A DNA stretch of 13,016 nt from the NCBI GenBank assembly GCA_031258375.1, contig JAIRMX010000204.1, positions 1 to 13,016 on the forward strand, given 5' to 3'. The translations under genes and the position numbers were made by a program. Below are positions 5,612-13,016 of this stretch, piece by piece. Position 1 is the stretch's first letter; the number at the start of each line of letters is the position of its first letter. This DNA comes from Elusimicrobiota bacterium (lineage in GTDB: Bacteria; Elusimicrobiota; Elusimicrobia; Elusimicrobiales; Elusimicrobiaceae). The notes under the pieces are model-generated. The model made no database searches. It was not told the DNA's origin and was given only the letters and a program-made list of their open reading frames with translations.

Positions 5612-8131
5612 ATGATAGAAAATATTAACGATCAGAAAAAAAACATAGATTTATTCGGCAATATCAAGCAGCGCGATATTGGCGAAGAGATGAAATCTTC
5701 CTATATCGATTACGCGATGAGCGTTATCGTCGGGCGCGCTTTGCCGGACGTTCGCGACGGGCTTAAACCGGTGCATCGCCGCATACTTTACGCAATGGAC
5801 GAAATGGGGCTTAAATATAATAAGCCTTATAAAAAGTCCGCGCGCATAGTCGGCGACGTGCTTGGTAAATATCATCCGCACGGCGACAGCGCCGTTTACG
5901 ACTCGCTTGTTCGTATGGCGCAGGATTTCTCTATTCGCAATGTTCTTGTCGACGGGCAGGGAAACTTCGGATCAATAGACGGCGATTATCCCGCGGCTAT
6001 GCGTTATACGGAAGTTCGTCTGCGCGCGATAGCCGACGAGCTTTTAGCCGATTTAGAAAAAGATACCGTCAAATTTGTGCCCAATTACGACGGCTCTTTA
6101 GTCGAGCCTTCGGTGCTTCCGGCCAAAATGCCGCAGCTTCTTGTAAACGGTTCAAGCGGTATAGCCGTGGGTATGGCCACAAATATTCCAACTCATAATT
6201 TAGCCGAAATTTGCAAAGGCATTATTTCCCTTATAAAAAACCCGGCGCTTTCCACCAAGGAAATGATGCAGATAGTCAAAGGCCCCGATTTCCCAACCGG
6301 CGGCATTTTGCGCGGAACAAAAGGCGTTTACGATTATTTTGAAAACGGACGCGGAAGCCTGCGCATACAAGCCAGAGCCGAAATAGAAGAAATGAAAGGC
6401 GGACGGGAAATGATAGTCGTCACTGAAATCCCCTATCAGGTAAATAAAACGAATTTGATTGAAACCATAGCCGGCTTAGTGCGCGATAAGAAAATTACCG
6501 AAATTTCCGATATACGCGACGAATCCGACAGGCGGGGCATGCGTCTTGTCATAGAATTAAAGCGCGACGCAACGGGTCAAGTCGTTTTAAATCAGCTTTT
6601 TAAACATACTCAGCTGCAAACTTCTTTTGGCGTGAATATGCTTGCCATCGTTGACGGCAAACCGCGAGTTCTAGGCATTAAGGAAGTAATGCGCCAGTAT
6701 GTAAAACACCGTCAGGAAGTTATCACAAATCGCACGCGCTTTGATTTGAATAAAGCCTTAAAACGCGAGCATATTTTACAGGGTTTTCTTATCGCGCTTG
6801 CCAGTATGGACGAAGTTGTAAGCATAATCCGCAAATCCAAAGACTCTAACGAAGCTAAACTCAATCTAATAAAGCGTTTTGGGCTGAGCGAGGCGCAGAC
6901 GCAGGCTATTTTAGAAATGCGATTGCATCAGCTTACGCAGCTCTCGTCATTAGCTATAGAACAGGAACAAAAAGAACTTGCCAAACTTATTAAGGAACTT
7001 CAGGATATTTTGGGCAGCGCGCAGCGTATTTTGGATATTATCGTAAGCGAACTTAATCAAATGATAAAAGATTACGGCGACGAACGCAAAACGGAAATAT
7101 CCACGGATATTACGGATTTTTCTATAGAAGATTTAATTGACGAGGAAGAAGTCGTTATAACTCTTTCCAACGACGGTTATGCAAAACGCATACCGCTTGA
7201 TACGTATAAATCGCAAAATCGCGGCGGCAAAGGCATTGTGGGAACGAAGAATAAAGAGGAAGATTTTATTGAACATCTCTTTGTAACTTCAAGCCACGCG
7301 ACAATACTAATGTTTACGAACCGAGGACGGGTGTTTGCGCTTAAGGCGTTTGAAATACCCGAAGGCAGCCGCCAAAGCAAAGGAAAAGCTATTGTGAATT
7401 TATTACAAATTTCCGGCGAGGAAAAAGTTACTTCGGCAGTTGCTATAAAAGATTTCGACCCGAAAAACTCCGGCGAAGCGTATCTCACCATGTGCACGCG
7501 TTTTGGAACTGTTAAACGCTGCGAGCTTGCGGAGTTTTCCAATATTCGCAGAAGCGGCATTATGGCCATAGGTTTGGAAGAAGGGGACGTGCTTGTTTCT
7601 ACCCAGCTTACAAACGGCAAAAGCGAAATTGTAATTGCCACAAAACAAGGCAAGTCTATAAGATTTGACGAAACGCAAGTGCGCGCAATGGGCAGGCAGG
7701 CTAAAGGAGTCAGAGGCATACGTCTTGCGGAAGGAGACAGCGTCGTCGGCATGGAGCATGCCCCGAAGGACGGCCAGAAACCGGACGTTCTTTCCGTTTG
7801 TGAAAATGGATACGGCAAGCGCACGGAATTTGTGGAATACCGCGCGCAAAACCGCGGCGGAAGCGGCGTTATAACTATAAAAACAACGCAGCGCAACGGG
7901 CCTGTGCTTGGGATAAAACTCGTTGACGAGTCCAAAGATCTTATGGTTATAACGGAAAAAGGCATGGCTATAAGAATACGCTGCGAAGAAATCCGCTCCG
8001 TAGGCCGCAATGCTCAAGGCGTCAGGCTGGTTAAACTTGACGAAGGCGATAAAATAGCCCGTGTCGCGCCGGTAGTGAAGGAAGAAGGAAAAGAGGACGA
8101 AGAAGAAATCTCTTCTCCCGCTAAATCGTAA
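5612..8131 (+). CDS. gyrA: DNA gyrase subunit A
   Basis: Breakage-reunion and DNA-wrapping subunit of gyrase, 839 residues from ATG 5612. The N-terminus has SSYIDYAMSVIVGRALPDVR (29-48). The quinolone-determining region reads GKYHPHGDSAVYD (85-97), with Ser93 and Asp97 matching E. coli Ser83 and Asp87, so no classical resistance change is visible. The catalytic tyrosine is Tyr132 in AAMRYTEVRL. The C-terminal beta-pinwheel has the GyrA-box as QNRGGKG (535-541), one change from the usual QRRGGKG, and a second box-like QNRGGSG (746-752). Having a GyrA-box marks it as gyrase, not ParC. The last residues (VVKEEGKEDEEEISS) form an acidic tail, a feature that tunes supercoiling in E. coli GyrA. Probably co-transcribed with gyrB and ended by the terminator at 8180. 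Confidence 0.98.
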   Translation: MIENINDQKKNIDLFGNIKQRDIGEEMKSSYIDYAMSVIVGRALPDVRDGLKPVHRRILYAMDEMGLKYNKPYKKSARIVGDVLGKYHPHGDSAVYDSLVRMAQDFSIRNVLVDGQGNFGSIDGDYPAAMRYTEVRLRAIADELLADLEKDTVKFVPNYDGSLVEPSVLPAKMPQLLVNGSSGIAVGMATNIPTHNLAEICKGIISLIKNPALSTKEMMQIVKGPDFPTGGILRGTKGVYDYFENGRGSLRIQARAEIEEMKGGREMIVVTEIPYQVNKTNLIETIAGLVRDKKITEISDIRDESDRRGMRLVIELKRDATGQVVLNQLFKHTQLQTSFGVNMLAIVDGKPRVLGIKEVMRQYVKHRQEVITNRTRFDLNKALKREHILQGFLIALASMDEVVSIIRKSKDSNEAKLNLIKRFGLSEAQTQAILEMRLHQLTQLSSLAIEQEQKELAKLIKELQDILGSAQRILDIIVSELNQMIKDYGDERKTEISTDITDFSIEDLIDEEEVVITLSNDGYAKRIPLDTYKSQNRGGKGIVGTKNKEEDFIEHLFVTSSHATILMFTNRGRVFALKAFEIPEGSRQSKGKAIVNLLQISGEEKVTSAVAIKDFDPKNSGEAYLTMCTRFGTVKRCELAEFSNIRRSGIMAIGLEEGDVLVSTQLTNGKSEIVIATKQGKSIRFDETQVRAMGRQAKGVRGIRLAEGDSVVGMEHAPKDGQKPDVLSVCENGYGKRTEFVEYRAQNRGGSGVITIKTTQRNGPVLGIKLVDESKDLMVITEKGMAIRIRCEEIRSVGRNAQGVRLVKLDEGDKIARVAPVVKEEGKEDEEEISSPAKS

Positions 8132-8179
8132 GCTGCTTACAAACGACAGCAGTTCCGTAAAAAATTACAGTATAAAACG

Positions 8180-8216
8180 CGCCCGCGCATTTGTTTTTTG
8201 CCGGGCGTATTTTTTT
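8180..8216 (+). terminator. Rho-independent terminator after gyrA
   Basis: CGCCCG (8180-8185) pairs with CGGGCG (8202-8207), followed by a seven-T run at 8210-8216. It lies 48 nt past the gyrA stop. Confidence 0.75.
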
Positions 8217-8423
8217 GTTGAAAAAGGGTTTAAGCAAAAAGTAATCAATGGAAATGTAGAGAAAAGAAAAAGTGTGAATTAAGAAAAGAATCTAAACACA
8301 GAAACTTAAAACAAAAAAATCCATTAAGGTTTATAAGAAAAGATGTGAATAACAAAAAGTAATTGCTTAAAATATTTTTTACATAAAAAAATTTTTTTTA
8401 AAATATAAAAAACAGCTGTTATT

Positions 8424-8467
8424 TAAAAATCAAAAGAGGACTATTAAAATTTCAAAAGCTGACTATT
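8424..8467. repeat. Two tandem copies of a 22-bp repeat
   Basis: Units 8424-8445 and 8446-8467 match at 17 of 22 positions; the core TCAAAAGnnGACTATT is shared exactly. Function unknown; the inverted repeat at 8432-8482 overlaps both units. Confidence 0.6.
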
Positions 8468-8482
8468 GTTATGTCCTCTTTT
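8432..8482 (-). terminator. Inverted repeat, possible nadK terminator
   Basis: AAAAGAGGAC (8432-8441) and GTCCTCTTTT (8473-8482) are perfect 10-bp arms with a 31-nt loop. Read on the minus strand, the stem ends in TTTT and continues GATTTTT, which fits a terminator downstream of nadK, about 60 nt past its stop. The loop is long, so the strength is uncertain. Confidence 0.4.
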
Positions 8483-8544
8483 AACATTATTCGCAGTCAA
8501 CTTTCACGTTTTTAGACTCTATATTAAACTTTGTGTTAATCCTA

Positions 8545-9384
8545 TTACCTGCTGCCCCATTTTAATTTGCCAGCTAAAATGTTAAAAAAATTATAGCTTT
8601 TGGGATAAAGTAAAGAAATAGATTTTTTGCTTCGGGAAACAATTATATCGTCTTTATAATCTACAGGAAAATTAATCTGCCCGTCTAAATTAAGCGCCAC
8701 CTTAAGCCCGCGTTTTTTCGGAGAAAGACATATATTTAAAGTCTTCGCGCAAGGCAGCACTAAAGGCCTTTGCGTTAAAGTATGCGGGCATACCGGCGTT
8801 AAAACAAAAACTTCGAGACTGGGAAACACTATCGGCCCGCCGGCGGCAAGACTGTAGGCCGTGGAACCGGACGGAGTGGCAACGATGATGCCGTCTCCGA
8901 AATATTCTTTAAGCTCGAAATTATCGTAAAAAACATGCAAAGAAATCGCTTTTGGCTCGTTAGTTTTTATAACGCATTCGTTAAAGGCAAGTTCGTGGAA
9001 AACTTCTTTGTTTTCTCTCAAAATTCGCACGTCGAGCATAAGGCGGCGGCATTCCAGAAAATCGCCTTTACAAATATCGTCAAGGAGTTGTTTAAACGGC
9101 GTATGCGCGCCGGCCGCCGTCAGAAAACCCAAAGTTCCTCCGTTTATTCCTATTATTTTAACGCCTTTTTCAGCCGCGCCGCGAGCCGCTTTAAGCAATG
9201 TTCCGTCCCCGCCTAAGCAAAAAACGATATCGGTATTTTTTTGCAAAGTGTAATCGGGATTAACGGCGTCAAAAACATAATATTTTATATTTCGCGCCGC
9301 AAGCTCTTCGGTAATATTTTTATAAAGTTTAAGGCTTTGTTCTTTATCGGAATTGATAAAAATAGCCGCGTTTTTAATTCTCAT
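8545..9384 (-). CDS. nadK: NAD kinase
   Basis: Cytosolic enzyme that phosphorylates NAD to NADP, the cell's route to NADPH cofactor. At 279 residues it has the usual bacterial length. Motifs: LGGDGTLLKAAR (57-68) with the key GGDG and Asp60, GINGGTLGFLT (79-89), FNECVIKT (134-141) as the NE motif, and DGIIVATPSGSTAYSLAAGG (164-183) with the conserved glycine-rich loop, followed by TPVCPHTLTQRPLVLP (196-211) and LDGQ (233-236). The ATG at 9384 has no clear SD upstream; a TATAAT lies 15 nt before it, so the leader would be very short. It is transcribed divergently from purB with 68 bp between starts and converges on gyrA. Confidence 0.96.
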   Translation of the reverse strand: MRIKNAAIFINSDKEQSLKLYKNITEELAARNIKYYVFDAVNPDYTLQKNTDIVFCLGGDGTLLKAARGAAEKGVKIIGINGGTLGFLTAAGAHTPFKQLLDDICKGDFLECRRLMLDVRILRENKEVFHELAFNECVIKTNEPKAISLHVFYDNFELKEYFGDGIIVATPSGSTAYSLAAGGPIVFPSLEVFVLTPVCPHTLTQRPLVLPCAKTLNICLSPKKRGLKVALNLDGQINFPVDYKDDIIVSRSKKSISLLYPKSYNFFNILAGKLKWGSR

Positions 9385-9399
9385 ATAAACAATTTTAGC

Positions 9400-9444
9400 A
9401 TTATATTAAGCGCAGCGGTAATATATTACAACATTTTGTATAAT
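9400..9444. promoter_or_regulatory. Divergent nadK/purB promoter region
   Basis: Within the 68-bp gap, TATAAT on the + strand (9439-9444) ends 8 nt before purB ATG 9453, and TATAAT on the - strand (9405-9400) ends 15 nt before nadK ATG 9384. Neither has a convincing -35 (TTGTAA on the minus strand, 9431-9426, is 20 nt away). Normal -10 to start spacing predicts a leaderless purB mRNA and a leader of about 8 nt for nadK. Confidence 0.5.
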
Positions 9445-9452
9445 AATAAAGT

Positions 9453-10820
9453 ATGATAAATCCTCTTGACGGCAGATATTCGCCAAAACTGAAATTTCTC
9501 GATTCCCTTGTCGGGGAAGAAGCGCTGCTTCGCGCGCGTATTAAATTTGAATGCGAATATTTTATCGCGCTCTCAAAAGCCGGACTGTTTTCTTTAACGC
9601 TAAAAGAAGAATCTATGCTTCGCTCCCTGTATAATCCTTCGATTTTGGATACGCAAACCGTGAAAGACATAGAGTTTAAAGGCTACAAAAACATAAAGCC
9701 CACAAATCACGACGTTAAAGCCGTCGAGTATTATATCAAAGACAAACTTGCAAACACTTCTTTAAACAACCGCCTTGAATGGTTTCACTTTGCGCTGACT
9801 TCGGAAGACACAAACAGCGCGGCTTATGCTTTAATGCTGCGCGCGTGCATAGAACAAGTCCTTGTGCCCACTTTGACGGAAATACGTAAAATTTTGCTTT
9901 CAATATCCAAAAAATACGCTTCGTCCGTTTTGCTCGCGCGCACGCACGGCCAGCCCGCCGTGCCCACGACTTTCGGCAAAGAGTTTAAAGTTTTCGAATA
10001 CCGCCTAAACCGTCAAATCGAGCAGCTCAAAAAACGGCAAATATCCTGCAAGCTCGGCGGAGCGGTAGGCAATTTTAACGCGCACGGCGCGGCTTTCGAA
10101 CATATTAATTGGCAGAAATTCGCAAGCGATTTTGTCGCAGGCTTAAACAAAAATCATAAATCTAAAATTTTACTTTGGGAAATTTCAACGCAAATAGACC
10201 CGCACGACACTTACGCCGAATTTTTTGACAATTTACGGCGCATAAACGTTATTTTAATAGATTTCGCGCAGGATATCTGGCGTTATATCAGCGACGGACT
10301 GATTAAACAAAAACATATTGCCGGAGAAGTCGGCTCATCCACAATGCCGCAAAAAGTAAATCCGATAGATTTTGAAAACGCGGAAGGAAATCTAGGCCTT
10401 GCGAACGCTTTATTCGGGTTTTTTTCTTCTAAAATTACCGTTTCAAGACTGCAAAGAGATTTGTCGGATTCCACCGTAATGCGCAATATCGCGCCGGCTT
10501 TGGGATATTGCGAAGTCGGCTGGAGAGCTTTAATAAAGGGACTTGGGAAAACGGAAGTAAACGAAAAAGCGGCTTACGATATGCTCGTTGAACACCCCGA
10601 AGTTCTGGCCGAAGGCATACAGACGATTTTACGCGCGCACGGTTTCAAAAACGCTTATGAGAAACTTAAAGATTTTACGCGCGGCAAAAAAATAGTTCCC
10701 GCCGACATAAACGCTTTTATAGAAACTCTTGATATTCCGGCGGAAGTAAAAAACAAATTAAAAAAACTCGAAGTAAAAACATATATTGGAACAGCCGCAA
10801 AAATGGCGAGGAAGGTTTAA
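9453..10820 (+). CDS. purB: Adenylosuccinate lyase
   Basis: Enzyme of purine synthesis that removes fumarate twice: from SAICAR to give AICAR, and from adenylosuccinate to give AMP. At 455 residues it follows the E. coli PurB type: NPLDGRY (3-9), TNHDVKAVEYY (84-94), FALTSEDTNS (113-122), RTHGQPAVPTTFGKE (163-177) with the catalytic His165, GAVGNFNAH (203-211), and the flexible signature loop GSSTMPQKVNPIDFENAEGN (294-313) with the catalytic serine; then RDLSDSTVMRN. The start is fixed: an in-frame TAA lies at 9447-9449, two codons upstream, and there is no SD, which with the close -10 points to a leaderless transcript. purA begins 1 bp after its stop, so the two form an operon. Confidence 0.97.
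   Translation: MINPLDGRYSPKLKFLDSLVGEEALLRARIKFECEYFIALSKAGLFSLTLKEESMLRSLYNPSILDTQTVKDIEFKGYKNIKPTNHDVKAVEYYIKDKLANTSLNNRLEWFHFALTSEDTNSAAYALMLRACIEQVLVPTLTEIRKILLSISKKYASSVLLARTHGQPAVPTTFGKEFKVFEYRLNRQIEQLKKRQISCKLGGAVGNFNAHGAAFEHINWQKFASDFVAGLNKNHKSKILLWEISTQIDPHDTYAEFFDNLRRINVILIDFAQDIWRYISDGLIKQKHIAGEVGSSTMPQKVNPIDFENAEGNLGLANALFGFFSSKITVSRLQRDLSDSTVMRNIAPALGYCEVGWRALIKGLGKTEVNEKAAYDMLVEHPEVLAEGIQTILRAHGFKNAYEKLKDFTRGKKIVPADINAFIETLDIPAEVKNKLKKLEVKTYIGTAAKMARKV
10809..10815 (+). promoter_or_regulatory. purA ribosome binding site inside the purB end
   Basis: AGGAAGG ends 6 nt before ATG 10822. It selects this start over the in-frame ATG at 10786, which lies inside purB and would add 12 residues ahead of the conserved N-terminus MIDIISGGQG. 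Confidence 0.75.
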
Positions 10821-10821
10821 A

Positions 10822-11844
10822 ATGATAGATATAATATCCGGCGGGCAGGGCGGAGACGAAGGAAAAGGCAAAATATCCGCTTATCTTTCTTATAAAGGCA
10901 GTTACAGCTGCTGCGTGCGCATAGGCGGCCCTAACGCCGGCCATACGGTTCTGCACAAAGGCAATAAATATACTCTAAAAAATATTCCGTCCGGCTTTCT
11001 TAATCCCGACACAAAGCTTATACTCGGCGCCGGCGCTTATACAAAACCGGAGTGGCTTTTGAAAGAAGTCGAAATTACCGGCACAAAAGACCGTCTGATA
11101 ATAGACCCTATGGCCGTAATGATAGAAGACCGTCATACCGAAGCCGAAAAAAACGATCCGCATTTTATGTCTTCCGTCGGCAGCGTAGGCACGGGGCTTG
11201 GGCAGGCCGTGAAAGAACGCATTGAACGCCGTCCTATTAAATTTGCAAAAGACGAACCTTTACTGAAAGAATTTGTCAAAGACGTGCCGGAACTTTTAAA
11301 TAAAGCCCTTGCCAAAGGCGAAGATATTTTAGTCGAAGGAACTCAGGGTTTTAAGCTTTCTTTATTTCACGGCACTTATCCTTACGTAACCTCGCGCGAC
11401 ACTACGGCGGCGACTTTTCTGGGCGAAGCGGGGCTTGGCCCCAAAGTCGTAAGGGACTGCTGGGTTATTTTTAAACCTTATGTAAGCCGCGTGGGACCGG
11501 GACCTATGGAGCACGAAATTTTTGACGAAGCGGAACTAAGCGTTTATCATCATAAAGGCTGCGAGATAGGCAGCGTCAGCAAACGTTTGCGCCGCATAGG
11601 CCGTTTTGAGGACGAAACCGCGCGCAGGGCGATAATGCTCAACTCGGCGACAAAAATCGCCGTTACGCATATAGATTTATTTGAAGGCAACGAATATCCC
11701 AAAGTAAAAACCTGCGCTGATTTTACCCCTCAGGCAAAAGAATTTTTACGGCATCTGAAAAACATTTGCGAAGCGACTTTTCCTTATCCGCAAATAAAAC
11801 TTGTATCCAACGGCGCGGAACTGGAAGAGATGGTGATTATGTAA
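10822..11844 (+). CDS. purA: Adenylosuccinate synthetase, short archaeal-like form
   Basis: GTP-dependent ligation of aspartate to IMP, the first step from IMP to AMP; PurB, encoded just upstream, performs the second. The protein has 340 residues, about 90 fewer than E. coli PurA, and resembles the short form known from archaea such as Pyrococcus, especially at VEGTQGFKLSLFHGTYPYVT (171-190). Catalytic residues are kept: Asp12 in GGDEGKGK (10-17) and His41 in GGPNAGHT (35-42). Other motifs are GTGLGQ (123-128), KRLRRIGRFE (254-263) and VTHIDLFEG (281-289), the guanine-recognition loop with Asp285. Oddity: the usual GQWGDEGKGK reads GQGGDEGKGK, a Trp to Gly change. The phage 2-aminoadenylosuccinate synthetase PurZ is a related family, but the purB neighbour and Asp12 favour PurA. 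Confidence 0.93.
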   Translation: MIDIISGGQGGDEGKGKISAYLSYKGSYSCCVRIGGPNAGHTVLHKGNKYTLKNIPSGFLNPDTKLILGAGAYTKPEWLLKEVEITGTKDRLIIDPMAVMIEDRHTEAEKNDPHFMSSVGSVGTGLGQAVKERIERRPIKFAKDEPLLKEFVKDVPELLNKALAKGEDILVEGTQGFKLSLFHGTYPYVTSRDTTAATFLGEAGLGPKVVRDCWVIFKPYVSRVGPGPMEHEIFDEAELSVYHHKGCEIGSVSKRLRRIGRFEDETARRAIMLNSATKIAVTHIDLFEGNEYPKVKTCADFTPQAKEFLRHLKNICEATFPYPQIKLVSNGAELEEMVIM

Positions 11845-11850
11845 AATATA

Positions 11851-11874
11851 AAAGCGTTTTCTGAAAACGGCTTT
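11851..11874 (+). terminator. Weak hairpin after purA
   Basis: AAAGC+GTTTT (11851-11860) pairs with AAAAC+GCTTT (11864-11874, one bulged G) around a CTG loop. It starts 6 nt after the purA stop. The following sequence is TTTATAATA with no real T-run, so termination may be leaky. Confidence 0.4.
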
Positions 11875-11979
11875 ATAATAACACATACAAAAGAAATATT
11901 CCTCGCTGTTTTAAATTCTGAATTATTCCATAATAAGTAGCCATGCCGTGCCGAATGCCGTATAAACAGCTTAAGTGCT

Positions 11980-12167
11980 GTAATGCTGAACTCTGTATTA
12001 CGCTTTTTAGCCGTCATGCTGAACCCTGTCCCGTAAGGTTTTAATACGGGATTGTTTCAAGGTCTCTCTGTTCGTCATCCTGAATTTATTTCAGGATCTG
12101 CCTTTTATTACTACAGATGCTGAAACTGGCCTGCCCTGTAAGGCAGTAATACGGGGTTCAGCATGAC
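11980..12167. repeat. Mosaic of palindromic intergenic repeats
   Basis: Nested inverted repeats with no coding frame. A 14-bp perfect pair GTCATGCTGAACCC (12013-12026) and its complement (12154-12167) encloses the rest. Inside are a TCCCGTA/TACGGGA hairpin (12029-12051), an ATCCTGAA/TTCAGGAT hairpin with a 5-nt loop (12077-12097), and a CCCTGTA/TACGGGG hairpin (12134-12156). The first and third share a CNGTAAGGnnnTAATACGGG unit. A degenerate further copy with ATGCTGAAC lies at 11983. TCATCCTGAA...TTCAGGAT motifs are common dispersed repeats in many bacterial genomes. Probably a non-autonomous repeat array; exact family not identified. Confidence 0.7.
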
Positions 12168-12282
12168 AGCCTAAAAACAAATTCTGTATGACGGATTAAA
12201 AAGCTGAGCAAGGCAACGCTGCGGGGGATAATTCCGTTTAAATTTATACACGTTCTTTTAGCAGTGCTCAATTTACATCCTA

Positions 12283-12311
12283 TTGACTTTTGGGGATTGC
12301 AATGTTAGAAT
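12283..12311 (+). promoter_or_regulatory. Sigma70-type promoter for the last gene
   Basis: TTGACT (12283-12288), a 17-nt spacer and TAGAAT (12306-12311) make a near-consensus promoter 28 nt before ATG 12340. A TATAAT at 12317-12322 is an alternative -10, but has no matching -35 at normal spacing. Confidence 0.7.
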
Positions 12312-12339
12312 AGGAGTATAATAGGGACGGAGGCGGTAA

Positions 12340-13016
12340 ATGAACGGGTATAAGTATATATTTGAAACCTTTTTAATATTGGCTCTTCTATTTGGTTCGA
12401 TATTTTTAGTAAAGCCCGATCCCATAGAATACGACGCGCTCGGAACTCCTATTGAAGACCCAAACAGAAAACTTCCCATACATAGATTTTTTGATAAAGT
12501 AATAGAGCGTTATTTCCGCATGGATAATAAAACGGACGACAAAGACGGCTCGTCAAAAAGTAAAACCGCTTCCCAAAATATTTCAGCCAATCCCGAAAAA
12601 AAAGATATTTCCAAAACAGACAAAAGCAATGCCGGCGGCAGCAACGGCGGCAATATTAACGGCGGCAATAATTCGAACGCGTCGAACGCTTCTTCCAAAG
12701 AAACTCCCAAATACGCCCGCAAAAATTCCAACGTTGAAGAAAACGCGGCTTATCGCAATGACAAAACTTATGACGTCGTCAACGCGTACGGCCAACAATT
12801 TGTTATCACTGAAAAAGGCCCCGTTGAAATGGACAAATTCATAGAAAGCGGCGGGGAGTACTTAGGCGAAGAACGCGGCTTTGAAATGTACAATATCCTG
12901 CACAAGAAAAAGTTGAGAGAACTGCAGGAAGAGCGGGCAAGGAAAGAGGGCAAGAGCGAAGCCGTTGAAAATGACAAACAAGAAAAACCCGCAAACGACA
13001 AATATTTAGTGCAGCC
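12340..13016 (+). CDS. Unrecognised membrane-anchored protein (3' partial)
   Basis: Open frame of 225 codons that runs off the right edge. GGAGG at 12329-12333, 6 nt before the ATG, and the promoter at 12283 support the start. Residues about 8-25 (FETFLILALLFGSIFLVK) are one hydrophobic segment with no clear cleavage site, so it is probably an N-terminal membrane anchor or uncleaved signal. Residues 62-135 are a polar linker rich in Lys, Asp, Ser, Asn and Gly, with Gly-Gly-Asn repeats near 99-111. Residues 137-190 look folded (YDVVNAYGQQFVITEKGPVE), and 188-215 form a highly charged helix. No family is recognised. A periplasmic or cell-envelope location is inferred from the anchor and linker. 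Codon use looks like that of the purine genes, with no sign of transfer. Confidence 0.8.
   Translation, partial: MNGYKYIFETFLILALLFGSIFLVKPDPIEYDALGTPIEDPNRKLPIHRFFDKVIERYFRMDNKTDDKDGSSKSKTASQNISANPEKKDISKTDKSNAGGSNGGNINGGNNSNASNASSKETPKYARKNSNVEENAAYRNDKTYDVVNAYGQQFVITEKGPVEMDKFIESGGEYLGEERGFEMYNILHKKKLRELQEERARKEGKSEAVENDKQEKPANDKYLVQ

Larger units (their letters stand above)
8217..8544. other. AT-rich spacer between the convergent gyrA and nadK ends
   Basis: No convincing coding frame or RNA gene. The sequence is very AT-rich with A- and T-runs (8371-8400), a 10-bp palindrome AACAGCTGTT (8411-8420), a short tandem repeat and an inverted repeat listed separately. Loose repeats of AAAAAGTAAT occur (near 8236 and 8354). 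It separates two transcription units that face each other. Confidence 0.6.

Noticed and set aside
7177..8010. Long minus-strand frame opposite gyrA (277 residues)
   Set aside because: Shadow of gyrA: no SD, Ser/Pro-rich composition as expected from antisense reading, no motif.
10822..11844. PurZ (phage-type 2-aminoadenylosuccinate synthetase)
   Set aside because: It is operonic with purB in a housekeeping setting and keeps the Asp12 and His41 expected for PurA; no phage genes are nearby.
11980..12167. CRISPR array or tRNA in the repeat region
   Set aside because: Repeats are unequal, with no regular spacer pattern, and no cloverleaf can be drawn; it is a palindromic repeat mosaic.
12510..13001. 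Minus-strand frames opposite the last gene
   Set aside because: They are shadows; the plus strand has a promoter, an SD and a membrane anchor in one long frame.

Overview
The window looks like chromosomal DNA from an AT-rich, Gram-negative-type bacterium. GyrB carries the long C-terminal insert typical of Gram-negative enzymes, SD sequences are of the AGGAG/GGAGG kind, and consensus-like sigma70 promoters are visible. The moderately AT-rich housekeeping genes next to decaying DUF1016 nuclease genes recall Elusimicrobiota/Endomicrobium-like gut bacteria. That placement is a guess from general resemblance and was not tested.

Layout. (1) 1-3035, + strand: three tandem paralogues of the DUF1016/YhcG-type PD-(D/E)XK nuclease family. 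The first is cut by the window edge and has a one-base frameshift near its 3' end. The second is intact. The third has lost its catalytic core by an internal deletion, but its C-terminal tail is still readable in another frame. Each paralogue has a 27-nt palindrome centred on exactly the same codon position, with arms that differ in sequence but stay complementary. (2) 3060-8131, + strand: gyrB then gyrA, both full length with all key motifs, followed by a rho-independent terminator. (3) 8217-8544: AT-rich spacer with a two-copy 22-bp repeat and an inverted repeat that may end nadK. (4) 8545-9384, - strand: nadK (NAD kinase). (5) 9385-9452: compact divergent promoter region; purB appears to be leaderless. 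(6) 9453-11844, + strand: purB then purA, which together convert IMP to AMP. PurB also acts earlier in the de novo pathway. PurA is of the short, archaeal-like type (340 aa). (7) 11845-12339: non-coding spacer holding a mosaic of palindromic intergenic repeats, ending in a strong promoter and SD. (8) 12340-13016 (open at the edge): an unrecognised protein with an N-terminal membrane anchor.

How the parts relate: the gyrase, NAD kinase and purine genes are core housekeeping. The nuclease triplet is an accessory cluster lying directly upstream of gyrB, only 24 bp from its start, so the gyrB promoter probably lies inside the decayed third copy. The strongest candidate for something undescribed is the conserved-position, variable-sequence palindrome shared by the three nuclease genes.
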